A DNA stretch of 64,000 nt from Candidatus Nanohalarchaeota archaeon (GTDB taxonomy: Archaea; Nanohalarchaeota; Nanosalinia; Nanosalinales; JAFCCC01). The notes beneath the pieces are model-generated. The model was not told the origin of the DNA and made no database searches. It was given only the letters and a program-made list of their open reading frames with translations. A program made the translations under genes and the position numbers. Shown one piece after another: positions 1 through 8,285 of the stretch. The stretch covers positions 9,170 to 73,169 of the forward strand of contig JAFCCC010000003.1 in assembly GCA_017610385.1 (NCBI GenBank), in the 5' to 3' direction. How positions within the stretch are numbered: position 1 is the stretch's first letter; the number at the start of each line of letters is the position of its first letter.

Positions 1-75
1 GCCGCACTAATTTTTTTAAAATCAAAAATACATGGACTTTATAAAAAGCAGTAACTAAACCAAAATTGCATATTT

Positions 76-585
76 TTAATCAAAAATCCCCTTCTTGGTA
101 GAAACTGAAACTAAATTTCCCTTGATTGTGAGAAATTCAGTAGTTTTGAGAGGCAACCTTTGGATGAACTTTTCGGCGAAATTAATGTGCTCATTTTCTG
201 GTAGGAAATTGGCCTTGTAGAGGTTAATAATTCTGGCTCCGTCCTTGATTGATTTAAGAGCGCTTTCTGTAGCTTGAAATACTTTGATTGTCTCCAAGTT
301 CACAGTATTAAACACAACATCAATATCTGTTATTTGTTCCCAAACTGAATTCTCCATAGGGTTCCCGATTATAATTTCTAAATTTGGAATTTTACTTTTG
401 AGTTGATCCAAATTCCTTTTGAATAAAGGATTAATTTCAATTCCAATTATTTTTCCTTCCTTGATTTTTTCCGCAGCGTATTTTAAAGCAGAACCAGCTC
501 TACAACCAACATTAACAAAATTTTTAGAATCTCTCAACAGTTTGAATTTCTCATCTAATTCTTTTAGAATATCATAAAGTTCCAT
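76..585 (-). CDS. class I SAM-dependent methyltransferase-like protein
   Basis: The 169-aa protein has a Rossmann methyltransferase pattern. A glycine-rich motif I (VNVGCRAGSA, residues about 25-34) is followed by an acidic end-of-strand motif (GIEINP, about 48-53) expected to bind the SAM ribose, and then by a DVVFNTV strand. The order resembles fibrillarin-like or CbiT-like enzymes, but no substrate-specific motif is recognised. It starts at an ATG and is divergent from the next gene. The substrate is unknown; the general fold is likely, a specific activity is not claimed. Confidence 0.55.
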   Translation of the reverse strand: MELYDILKELDEKFKLLRDSKNFVNVGCRAGSALKYAAEKIKEGKIIGIEINPLFKRNLDQLKSKIPNLEIIIGNPMENSVWEQITDIDVVFNTVNLETIKVFQATESALKSIKDGARIINLYKANFLPENEHINFAEKFIQRLPLKTTEFLTIKGNLVSVSTKKGIFD

Positions 586-609
586 AATATTTTCTTTGCA
601 AAGGAATGA

Positions 610-627
610 TAAATATTTAAATATATA
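610..627 (+). promoter_or_regulatory. TATA-like promoter element
   Basis: An AAATATTTAAATATATAC stretch lies about 25 bp before the ATG at 644. This is the spacing expected of an archaeal TATA box driving a leaderless or short-leader transcript. Confidence 0.4.
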
Positions 628-643
628 CTACTACGAGAAGGTT

Positions 644-1096
644 ATGTTTGGAAATATGAACGATAAAGTTTATGCAACACTTGCTCCTTTTGCATATAAT
701 ATTATAGAAACTTGTATTTTGGATCGCTCAGATTATACGCCATTCTTAAGACGATCTCATGAGTCTATTATGAAAATTGATTATTTTTCTATGAATCTTC
801 GCGCAATTAATTTAACTACTTCAAGAAGATATTCTGTTTTAGAATCTGTTAAATCGTTATTGCATATAGATGCCGCGGATGTTTCTATTGTGCCTACATT
901 TGGAAATAGAATTTATTTGAGGTACCGAAAGTACGAAAAGAACAGAGAAATACTTGATGAATTAGTAACTCTTTTATCTAATGATCCTACTACTATATTA
1001 ACGATTCAAGAAGTAACTGGATTTCTTTCTAGAAAAAGAGAAATTCCATTAGATGAATTTAGCGTGCTTAGTAGAACAGAACAGACAAAAACCTAA
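644..1096 (+). CDS. hypothetical protein
   Basis: This is a 150-aa soluble protein of no recognised family, without signal peptide or membrane segment. The frame can be extended upstream to a TTG at 596, but the A/T-rich stretch at 610-627 looks like the gene's TATA element, so the ATG at 644 (MFGNMNDKV) is preferred; a second ATG lies at 656. It is divergent from the methyltransferase-like gene and is followed by a convergent tRNA. Confidence 0.6.
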   Translation: MFGNMNDKVYATLAPFAYNIIETCILDRSDYTPFLRRSHESIMKIDYFSMNLRAINLTTSRRYSVLESVKSLLHIDAADVSIVPTFGNRIYLRYRKYEKNREILDELVTLLSNDPTTILTIQEVTGFLSRKREIPLDEFSVLSRTEQTKT

Positions 1097-1113
1097 TTGC
1101 TTGTGTGATGTTA

Positions 1114-1225
1114 AGCCCCAGGCGAGATTTGAACTCACGACCTTTACCTGATTGGCGCAACTGGTTACCAAGGTCTAGCGGGATTGGGTCTTATCCTAAC
1201 GCTCTACCAGCTGAGCTACTGGAGC
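1114..1225 (-). tRNA. tRNA-Thr(GGT) with two introns
   Basis: Read on the minus strand, the acceptor GCTCCAG pairs with CTGGGGC, the D-stem is GCTC/GAGC, and the T-arm is GTGAG-TTCAAAT-CTCGC. A conventional cloverleaf forms only if two inserts are removed: 23 nt at 1174-1196, inside the 5' anticodon stem between positions 29 and 30, and 16 nt at about 1149-1164, equivalent within a one-base repeat to the canonical 37/38 site. The joined anticodon stem is TTACC/GGTAA with loop TTGGTAA, giving anticodon GGT. The mature length is 73 nt with discriminator U (position 1114), the base typical of archaeal tRNA-Thr. Confidence 0.88.
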
Positions 1226-1428
1226 AAATTTTTGAAAGATTAATTACATTTTAATTGATTATAACCTTTCACAATAAACAGACTATTAATAGAAATCTAT
1301 AAAATGTTAGTGTCAGATTTTAGGTTTTTTAGAATAATCTAGAATTAAATAACGAGCAAATAAAATTAAATGAACACATTAGCGAATTAAATGAAACGAA
1401 CACATTAGTTATCTTGAGAAGATATCTA

Positions 1429-1590
1429 TTATGCTTTAAGATGCTTGTGCTTTAATCTTAAAGATTTGCTCTGGCATTTCCTACATTTAGCTCCTTTTAA
1501 GGTCTTTAGCCTATTTTTAGCATTACATCGTTGACAAATGTATACCTGACTAAAAAGTCTTTTATCTGCAATTTCGAATCGCTTTGCCAT
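1429..1590 (-). CDS. rpl40e: 50S ribosomal protein L40e
   Basis: This 53-aa basic protein of the large subunit has one zinc ribbon: CQRC (residues 19-22) and CRKC (about 36-39) flanked by Lys/Arg, ending LRLKHKHLKA. Archaeal L40e proteins are about 50 aa and begin with a similar region followed by the four-cysteine ribbon. The frame runs upstream without a stop to 1686 and overlaps the kinase gene, but the ATG at 1590 (MAKRFEIAD) gives the family length. It lies just downstream of the AK6/Fap7-like gene on the same strand. Confidence 0.9.
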   Translation of the reverse strand: MAKRFEIADKRLFSQVYICQRCNAKNRLKTLKGAKCRKCQSKSLRLKHKHLKA

Positions 1591-1658
1591 TTTAACCTCA
1601 GAATTTAATTGACCGTTACATTTATAAAATGTTTGACTGTTTGTTTTTAAGAATGCGT

Positions 1659-2198
1659 TTAGAAGTAAGATGAATAACCTGTCCAATCAATTTTTCCTGG
1701 TTTAAACGGTTCTCTTGATTCAGGTTCTTGAATTATTTTAATTATATCTGCTGCAACAGTTCTAATCGGCCTTTTAGTTGAATCTACTTCATAAACGTCC
1801 TTATGCAATTGAACTGCTTCTTGAAGTATGATATCTAAAATTTCTGCTTGGACATTTTCGATTATTTTTCCTTTGGCCCAACCCTTTGTTTCTAATCTTC
1901 TTCGTAAATCATTTGGATTTGTTCTAAGAATAATAACTAAATCTAATTCTTTCAAAAAATGACCTAAATGCCCATCTAAAAGAACATTCTTGGTTTTTTT
2001 CAATTCTTTTTGAACTACTTCATTTAATTTTTCCGCATCCACAACATGAGTATCTCTTTTTTCATCATAATCCTCAAAAAGATCATTTTTTTCAGCTATG
2101 TCTGTCAAACTAATTAATTTATATTTCAATTTTTCAGAAACCATTTGCGATGCAGAGGTTTTACCAGTTCCGGGAGTTCCCGTAATTGCAACTTTCAT
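1659..2198 (-). CDS. AK6/Fap7-family adenylate kinase
   Basis: The 179-aa P-loop kinase has Walker A GTPGTGKT at residues 7-14 and a DGHLGHF motif near 75, both characteristic of the AK6/Fap7 (hCINAP) branch rather than ordinary Adk. Members combine adenylate kinase/ATPase activity with a role in small-subunit ribosome maturation through Rps14. The downstream ribosomal protein gene L40e suits a ribosome-related role. A separate classical Adk is encoded at 37521-38150, so the two are not redundant copies. Confidence 0.85.
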   Translation of the reverse strand: MKVAITGTPGTGKTSASQMVSEKLKYKLISLTDIAEKNDLFEDYDEKRDTHVVDAEKLNEVVQKELKKTKNVLLDGHLGHFLKELDLVIILRTNPNDLRRRLETKGWAKGKIIENVQAEILDIILQEAVQLHKDVYEVDSTKRPIRTVAADIIKIIQEPESREPFKPGKIDWTGYSSYF

Positions 2199-2226
2199 AC
2201 TTTAGAATTAGTTTCTAATTTTAAAT

Positions 2227-3117
2227 TCATTTCTTTCTTTTAGGTTTTTTGTCAGTTTTAGTTTGTTTTTTAATTGGTTTCTTAATACGGGTATTCTTTT
2301 TTTTGTTGTAGTTCATATAGAATTTAGTATAAACTAATCCTTTAATTGGAGCGACTATAAACACAAAAATCAGAATAATAAAATTATCTAAATAAATAAT
2401 TCTTGAAAATTGGTTCAATAGAATTGTTGCAACAAAGAAAATTATAACCAGGCCTAAGAATTCAATAAAGTTCTTTTTTACTGTTTGGTAACTTAATAAA
2501 ATCGCATTACGTGTGTTAGCATTGCTTACCGCTAAAGATTGTGCAGTTAGACTTAAGAACATTCTTAATAATATATTTCCAAGTATAACAAGTATAATTG
2601 TTGTAGTTATGATTCCAATTATATTTGTATACGCAAAAGTGATGATTAACGCCAAAGAAACCACGATCGCAACAATGAAAATTAAGTAAAGCAATAACAT
2701 AGTTCCTACAGAGCTTTTAAACTTTTCTTTAGCGTATTTAAACATTAAGTCGAGTTTAACTTTTTCACCTTTTAGTGCTTCTTGATACAGTTTTGTTAAG
2801 CCAACCTTAAGTGGAAATATTAACGCTCCTGCAATTGCTATTCCTAATATGATGAAAAATACCTTAAACATGAAGCCCCTCATTAATTCAAAATAGGGTT
2901 CAAATAGGTTGTTAGAAGGCATAGTTTGTTGTTGTTGTATTACTTTTCCTAATTGGGTTAGTGCTACGTTATTTGCTTGAGCATATTGTGCAAGAGGTAT
3001 TCCAAATGGAAGTGCTATAATTGCTGCGACAATTCCGATTATTATTATTCCCAAAATCAATGCCGGAAAATTTTTCTTATACGCTTTCCACGCACTTCCA
3101 AAACATTCAGAACGCAT
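2227..3117 (-). CDS. multi-pass membrane protein with Lys-rich tail
   Basis: The 296-aa protein has about six hydrophobic segments (near residues 15-40, 85-110, 138-165, 167-190, 215-235, 243-262). It ends in a strongly basic cytoplasmic tail of about 30 residues dominated by Lys/Arg. No catalytic motif is visible. The layout resembles the DUF7847/glycerophosphodiesterase-type membrane domains common in archaea, but I cannot assign it firmly. It ends with TGA, followed two codons later by TAA. The gene is divergent from the RFC leader. Confidence 0.7.
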   Translation of the reverse strand: MRSECFGSAWKAYKKNFPALILGIIIIGIVAAIIALPFGIPLAQYAQANNVALTQLGKVIQQQQTMPSNNLFEPYFELMRGFMFKVFFIILGIAIAGALIFPLKVGLTKLYQEALKGEKVKLDLMFKYAKEKFKSSVGTMLLLYLIFIVAIVVSLALIITFAYTNIIGIITTTIILVILGNILLRMFLSLTAQSLAVSNANTRNAILLSYQTVKKNFIEFLGLVIIFFVATILLNQFSRIIYLDNFIILIFVFIVAPIKGLVYTKFYMNYNKKKNTRIKKPIKKQTKTDKKPKRKK

Positions 3118-3198
3118 AACCTAAAATTGAATTTTATGATTTATAAGCGTTAGTCCCTATACTACTTTTTGGACAATTTACGATTCTTGGTGTAAAAT

Positions 3199-3264
3199 AT
3201 GATAGAAATTTGGACACAGAAATTAAAAATTTCTTATTCCAAATTCTATGGAGAAGCTAAATGA
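3199..3264 (+). CDS. 21-codon leader ORF duplicating the rfcS start
   Basis: An ATG at 3199 opens a 21-codon frame beginning MIEIWTQK. Its first 18 nt repeat the first 18 nt of rfcS (MIEIWTEK). The frame ends in TGA at 3262-3264, overlapping the rfcS ATG as ATGA. This is either a translated leader coupled to rfcS or a harmless partial duplication of the start region; the sequence alone does not decide. Confidence 0.4.
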   Translation: MIEIWTQKLKISYSKFYGEAK

Positions 3265-4211
3265 TAGAAATTTGGACAGAAAAATACAGACCAAAAAGTC
3301 TTACAGAGGTTATAGGACAAGAAAAAATAGTTTCACGCCTGAAAGCGTTTGTAAAAACTAAAAGCGTTCCACATTGTTTATTTGCGGGTTCCGCAGGTAT
3401 TGGTAAAACCACTTGTGCCCTTGCTCTAGCTAAAGATCTTTATGGAGAGCACTGGAAACAGAATTTTCTGGAAACAAATGCATCAGATGAACGAGGAATT
3501 AATGTTGTTAGGTCAAAAATCAAAGATTTTGCGAGAACTGCTCCGCTAAATGCACCTTTTAAGATAATATTTCTAGATGAAAGTGACGCATTAACTTCTG
3601 AAGCCCAGCAAGCGCTTAGAAGAACCATGGAAAAATATTCTAATACGTGTAGATTCATACTTTCTTGTAATTATAGTAGTAAGGTCTTAGAGCCTATTCA
3701 ATCTAGAACCGCTGTTTTTCGATTTAATAGATTAACTGATGACGATGTTCATAAGTATATCATGCGAATTGCTCAGGCAGAAGGATTTACTTTAACACCA
3801 GATGGATTAAATGCGGTAACAAAAATATCTTATGGAGACTTGAGAAAAGCTACGAATGTATTACAAGCAGCATCTATTGTAACTGAAGAAATTAGCGAAA
3901 AAACAATATTTGATGTTTCTGCATCTCTAAGACCAAAAGAAGTTAAAGCAATTTTAACTGATGCGTTGTCTGGCAAATTTCTAAGTGCTAGAAATAAATT
4001 AAATACTTTGATGATTGATCGTGGTTTGGATGGTTTAGATATTATTAAAGCGATTCATAGAGAGGTTTACTCTTTAGAGATCCCTGAAAAGCAGAAATTA
4101 AAGTTTATTGAACTTTTAGGAGAATATGAGTTTAGAATTACTGAAGGAGGAACTCCGGATATCCAAATAGAAGCTTTGTTGGCGCAATTAACTTGCCTTT
4201 CTAAAACATAA
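3261..4211 (+). CDS. rfcS: replication factor C small subunit
   Basis: The 316-aa AAA+ clamp-loader subunit loads PCNA at primer ends together with RfcL. It shows the RFC box II start WTEKYRP, Walker A GSAGIGKTT (residues 43-51), Walker B LDESD (about 112-116), sensor 1 LSCNYSSK, and the RFC SRC-like motif here written SRTAVFRF. Length is normal for the archaeal small subunit and there is no intein. The start is the ATG at 3261, which overlaps the leader stop. rfcL follows after 14 bp, so the two form an operon. Confidence 0.96.
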   Translation: MIEIWTEKYRPKSLTEVIGQEKIVSRLKAFVKTKSVPHCLFAGSAGIGKTTCALALAKDLYGEHWKQNFLETNASDERGINVVRSKIKDFARTAPLNAPFKIIFLDESDALTSEAQQALRRTMEKYSNTCRFILSCNYSSKVLEPIQSRTAVFRFNRLTDDDVHKYIMRIAQAEGFTLTPDGLNAVTKISYGDLRKATNVLQAASIVTEEISEKTIFDVSASLRPKEVKAILTDALSGKFLSARNKLNTLMIDRGLDGLDIIKAIHREVYSLEIPEKQKLKFIELLGEYEFRITEGGTPDIQIEALLAQLTCLSKT

Positions 4212-4225
4212 ATTAAGGTGTTTTT

Positions 4226-5431
4226 ATGAATCAATTATGGACTGAAAAATACAGACCAAAAGATTTGAAATCATTTAAAGGAAATAAGAAGGCAATTGAA
4301 GAAATAATTCTTTGGATTCAAAATTGGAAAGAATCTAAAAATAAGGCCGTGTTATTACATGGTGCTCCGGGTGTTGGTAAAACGTCTCTATCTTTCTTAT
4401 TGGCTAAATCCTTGAATTATGAACTTTTAGATACAAATGCGTCAGATATTCGAACAAAGGATAAATTAAAAGAAAAAGTAGAACAAGCGGTCAAACAAAA
4501 ATCATTGTTTAAAAAAGGAAAAATTATTTTGATTGATGAAGTAGATGGAATGGGTTCCTCTGATAGGGGTGGCGGCGCAGAACTAGTTAGACTTATTTCT
4601 GAAACGAAATTCCCATTAATTTTCACTGCAAATGATGCATATAATCCAAAATTATCTACTTTAAGAAATAAATGTAAAATAATAAAATTTAATTCAGTAC
4701 ACCAAAATTCAGTTGCTGCTCGACTAAAAGAGATTTGTGATATGGAAAAAATTAACTTTGACCCGGAGGCATTAAAGGCAATCGCAAGAAGAGCTTCTGG
4801 GGACCTTAGATCTGCAATAAACGATCTTGAATCTTTATTTTCAAATAATCACGAAATAACATTAGAAATTGTCAATGAATTAAATTTTAGAGATTTAGAT
4901 CAAAATATTTTTCAGGCATTACTTATTATTTTCAAAACTAAAACATATTCTACTGCATTAGATGCCACCAATAATCTAAGTGAAAATTTTGATATGTTAT
5001 TTAATTGGATTCGCGAAAATGTTCCATTAGAATATGAAAAAAATGAGGAGATCGCGTTAGCTTACAATTTTGTTTCCAAAGCGAATATTTTCAAGGGCAG
5101 GATACGAAGAAGACAGAATTGGAGTTTATTAAAGTACGCGTATGAATTATTGTGTGCCGGCGTTGCAATTTCTAAAGATGAAAAATATTCCAAATTTACT
5201 CGATATAGGTTTCCAACTATAATTAAAAAAATGTCTTTAGCGAGGTCTAAAAAATCAATAAGAATTTCTATGTGTTCTAAGTTCTCTAAAAAATTACATA
5301 TTTCTTCTAAACACATAATGAAAGATATAAAATTCTTTAAAATTTTAATAAATAATCCAGAAACCCGTAATAATTTAATAGAGCAGTTATATCTTGAAAA
5401 AGAAGAAATTAAATATTTAGAAGATTTTTAG
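4226..5431 (+). CDS. rfcL: replication factor C large subunit
   Basis: The 401-aa large clamp-loader subunit has WTEKYRP at the start, Walker A GAPGVGKTS (about residues 47-55) and Walker B IDEVDGM (about 98-104). The AAA+ lid and collar domain follow. A PIP-box for PCNA is usual at the C-terminus of RfcL, but none is obvious in the final residues (KYLEDF). It is transcribed with rfcS. Its stop codon overlaps by 4 bp the stop of the convergent pilus gene at 5428. Confidence 0.93.
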   Translation: MNQLWTEKYRPKDLKSFKGNKKAIEEIILWIQNWKESKNKAVLLHGAPGVGKTSLSFLLAKSLNYELLDTNASDIRTKDKLKEKVEQAVKQKSLFKKGKIILIDEVDGMGSSDRGGGAELVRLISETKFPLIFTANDAYNPKLSTLRNKCKIIKFNSVHQNSVAARLKEICDMEKINFDPEALKAIARRASGDLRSAINDLESLFSNNHEITLEIVNELNFRDLDQNIFQALLIIFKTKTYSTALDATNNLSENFDMLFNWIRENVPLEYEKNEEIALAYNFVSKANIFKGRIRRRQNWSLLKYAYELLCAGVAISKDEKYSKFTRYRFPTIIKKMSLARSKKSIRISMCSKFSKKLHISSKHIMKDIKFFKILINNPETRNNLIEQLYLEKEEIKYLEDF

Positions 5432-5766
5432 CAAATTTCTTTTTCTAATTCGAAATATACTGATTTTAGTTTTATTTGATCACAAGAACTTAAATTAACC
5501 TCTAATAAATATCCTCTTTGGAAAGCCCAATCTTCTAGATGTTTTTTTAGTTCTTTTTCTTGATTTGACGGTGTATTTGGCGTTTCTCTAAATGTTTTAG
5601 CTTCGGAAAATTTATTTTCTATGTTGTGAATAGTAAAACCGACTCCAAATCTTTTTACTTCGTTTAAATCAAAATTAGAATATGCTATAAAGACTTTGGC
5701 TGTGGAGAAAAGTACAGAGATTATCATAACCGCGGTTATTATGAAAAACTGACCTTTTCTTATCAT
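5428..5766 (-). CDS. class III signal peptide pilin-like protein
   Basis: Translation from the ATG at 5764-5766 gives MIRKGQFF followed by a hydrophobic helix and about 85 hydrophilic residues. The short basic leader, the KG|Q cleavage site and the following helix are the class III signal peptide processed by a PibD/FlaK-type prepilin peptidase. The frame extends to a GTG at 5778, but the ATG overlaps the upstream gene's TGA and makes the standard leader. The protein contains two cysteines in its secreted part. It is the last gene of the pilus cluster. Confidence 0.75.
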   Translation of the reverse strand: MIRKGQFFIITAVMIISVLFSTAKVFIAYSNFDLNEVKRFGVGFTIHNIENKFSEAKTFRETPNTPSNQEKELKKHLEDWAFQRGYLLEVNLSSCDQIKLKSVYFELEKEIC

Positions 5767-7421
5767 AAATACCACCACACAGTATTTATAGTATATGGCA
5801 AATAAATGCCTTCATTAAAAGTTCCTAAATACGGAACACCTACTGCTTCTGAACTAATTAATGTACTTTTTATTGAGCTTTCTTTTGTGCCTAAATATAA
5901 TATTATTCCCCTTAATAAAGAATAATCTTCTGCATAGAATTCTTTTTTTGGAATTTGTACTACAATTCCGCTGCCATTATATACTCTTGTATTGGCATTG
6001 ATCGTATAAACATTAGGATCCTCTGAGTCATGATAAAAGTAATTTTTTCTTTTTAATATTCCATAATCAGAGCTAATATTTTTAAAATAATAATCCGAGA
6101 AATAATACGGTTTCTTTGGTTTCAATTCTAGTGGATAAATTTTTATAATTTCATAGGAATTTTTTCCAGAGGTTATAGTACCTCCTACACCATATCCAGA
6201 ATTATTATCAAATATAGAATTTTCTGAGAAGTAGGCTTCATTGTAATTTGTTGATTTATTGGCTAAAACGATATTGTATGTTCTATTTCCTATATTTATG
6301 CTCTGTGTTAAATAAAAATTATCATAAGAATTTATTCCTGAAACATTCCATCCCGCATAATACAAGATATCCGACCCTGATGTAAAATCTGTGTTAAAAG
6401 TATCTACTTTAATTGGAATATCATAAAAATATTTGCTAACATAATATCCTATTTGTTCTGGATCCTCTGACGAAACAAATATATTTTCAGTATCTCCGAA
6501 TCCCAATATTTGCTTTTCAACATTAGTGAAATTAAATATTTCTTGAATTGGTTCATTCATTTGTGTCTCATTAATATTCTTAATTTCAATAATTGATTTA
6601 TCTTGTAATAAAAAGTTCTTGATAGTTTCTACATGAGAAGTTAATTCAGATAATGGAATTTCATCAATTAATAAAATGTCTTGATTAGAAAGTCCTTCAT
6701 AATTGAGATTTAAGTTATCAATGGTATAAAATACATTAAAATATGGTGAAATAATTGATTTTAAATTATTACTTAATTCTTTTGAATATGTGGCATTAAA
6801 AAGAACCAATTTGTCTGTAATCGGGCCGATTTCATAATAATTACCATAGCATGAGTCATTGCTTACCCCAAATGTTTTTTTACATTTGAATACACCATTA
6901 AATTCATAGGGTCCTTCAAAAACGTCATTAAATTCTGTATCGTTATTCAAGTCAAAATTAACTGTATCATATTTTTCTTTATTATCTATTTGTGTATCTG
7001 AAACCACAAATCTAATTCCAAATATTTCTCCTTTGCGATACCATTCATTTTCTGAAGGTGGAAATCCTGTTCCTTCCCACGTACCTGCTACAGTATCTGC
7101 TATTTGAACTTGTTCTTCACGTATTAAATTCCCGATTTTGATAGATCTCTTTGGAACACCTCTAATATTTATATAATGTCCTGTGTTTGGAACCAAATCT
7201 GAAAATAAAGTTCCTAAAACGTCTAAATCCTTACTGACTATGACTTTTCCCAAAATTCCTGAATGATCTAAAGCAGTTAATAAATCTTCAGCTTCTTTTT
7301 GAATATGAACCCCCTTCCAATCGATAGTCTTGGGATTTGGGAAAATTGTTGATAGAAATACTAATAACAGTAAACTTCCAATAACAGCGTCTGTTGCATG
7401 TAGAAAGCCCTTTCTTACCAT
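5763..7421 (-). CDS. large secreted pilus-cluster protein
   Basis: The 552-aa protein has a short basic N-terminus (MVRKGF), one hydrophobic helix (about residues 8-28) and a long Asn/Ser/Tyr-rich ectodomain with many N-glycosylation sequons (for example NTS, NES, NVS, NRT, NKS, NIS). The N-terminus resembles a class III signal peptide, so it may be a large minor pilin or tip protein. No known enzyme motif is seen. It overlaps its neighbours on both sides (ATG in the preceding frame, TTATGATAA at its end), which indicates tight co-translation. Confidence 0.7.
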   Translation of the reverse strand: MVRKGFLHATDAVIGSLLLLVFLSTIFPNPKTIDWKGVHIQKEAEDLLTALDHSGILGKVIVSKDLDVLGTLFSDLVPNTGHYINIRGVPKRSIKIGNLIREEQVQIADTVAGTWEGTGFPPSENEWYRKGEIFGIRFVVSDTQIDNKEKYDTVNFDLNNDTEFNDVFEGPYEFNGVFKCKKTFGVSNDSCYGNYYEIGPITDKLVLFNATYSKELSNNLKSIISPYFNVFYTIDNLNLNYEGLSNQDILLIDEIPLSELTSHVETIKNFLLQDKSIIEIKNINETQMNEPIQEIFNFTNVEKQILGFGDTENIFVSSEDPEQIGYYVSKYFYDIPIKVDTFNTDFTSGSDILYYAGWNVSGINSYDNFYLTQSINIGNRTYNIVLANKSTNYNEAYFSENSIFDNNSGYGVGGTITSGKNSYEIIKIYPLELKPKKPYYFSDYYFKNISSDYGILKRKNYFYHDSEDPNVYTINANTRVYNGSGIVVQIPKKEFYAEDYSLLRGIILYLGTKESSIKSTLISSEAVGVPYLGTFNEGIYLPYTINTVWWYL

Positions 7422-8233
7422 AATGTAAATATCACCTCAACCATCTGATTTTCCATTTCTGCAAATCTCCTAAAAACATATATTCTTTCATTTACTATGG
7501 TTGTTGTTCCTCCATAATCAAAATACGGTCTTTCTAAAATTAGTAATTTTCCATTTGAATTTTTGATGGTTTTCCCATTTTTTACATTAAACGTTAAGGA
7601 ATTAAATGATATTTCAGAAGATGTCCAAGAAGGATCATATTCTGTGAAGGCACTAAAATTAGAATATTGGCTTACAAATACTCTATAATCTTGATTTTGT
7701 GTAGCAACTAAGAAATAAAATGTTGTCCCATTGATGATTTTAGTTCCAAAATGAATCAGGGATTCCGCATTAGCATAAAAACCACTGTTTGGTTCACCTG
7801 AAATTATAACTCCTTCTAGATCTCCCTTTTCAAAAAATCGCAGTGTTTCAATTATCACATATTCTTTTATATTGATCTGAAAATTTTCTTTTAAACCCAA
7901 GAGATACCGCAGTTGATTGTAATTTAAAGAACCTAATGCATTAATTTTGTTCGGATCTAATTGTTGAAATTCTTTAACTAAACCCACTACCTTTATATGA
8001 TTTATATGGTTTTCCCAATCTGTTCCATTTGTGCTACTATTTTTCCAGTAACCAGAATCACTTAAAAGTACATCGGTCAATGCCCAGCCAAGATTTTCCA
8101 TTTTATTTTGTTCTGTTGTAGCAACATATTTTGGTAATATTGAAAATGCAGTTGTAATTACGAAAATCAATGTCAGGAAAAAAAGAACTGCCCCTGCTGT
8201 AAATTCTATATTAATTTGCCCTTTTTTGTACAT
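7415..8233 (-). CDS. class III signal peptide protein of pilus cluster
   Basis: The 272-aa protein begins MYKKGQINIEF. It has the KG|Q cleavage site and a following hydrophobic helix (about residues 8-30), then a secreted domain of unknown fold with NSS, NGT and NFS sequons. This organisation marks it as a pilin-like subunit assembled by the ATPase and TadC-like proteins upstream. Its stop overlaps the start of the 552-aa protein. No family name can be given. Confidence 0.75.
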   Translation of the reverse strand: MYKKGQINIEFTAGAVLFFLTLIFVITTAFSILPKYVATTEQNKMENLGWALTDVLLSDSGYWKNSSTNGTDWENHINHIKVVGLVKEFQQLDPNKINALGSLNYNQLRYLLGLKENFQINIKEYVIIETLRFFEKGDLEGVIISGEPNSGFYANAESLIHFGTKIINGTTFYFLVATQNQDYRVFVSQYSNFSAFTEYDPSWTSSEISFNSLTFNVKNGKTIKNSNGKLLILERPYFDYGGTTTIVNERIYVFRRFAEMENQMVEVIFTLW

Positions 8234-8285
8234 GAATATAACCCTACAAATTAATTGCTCTTTTTAGTTTATGTAATTTTCAAGA

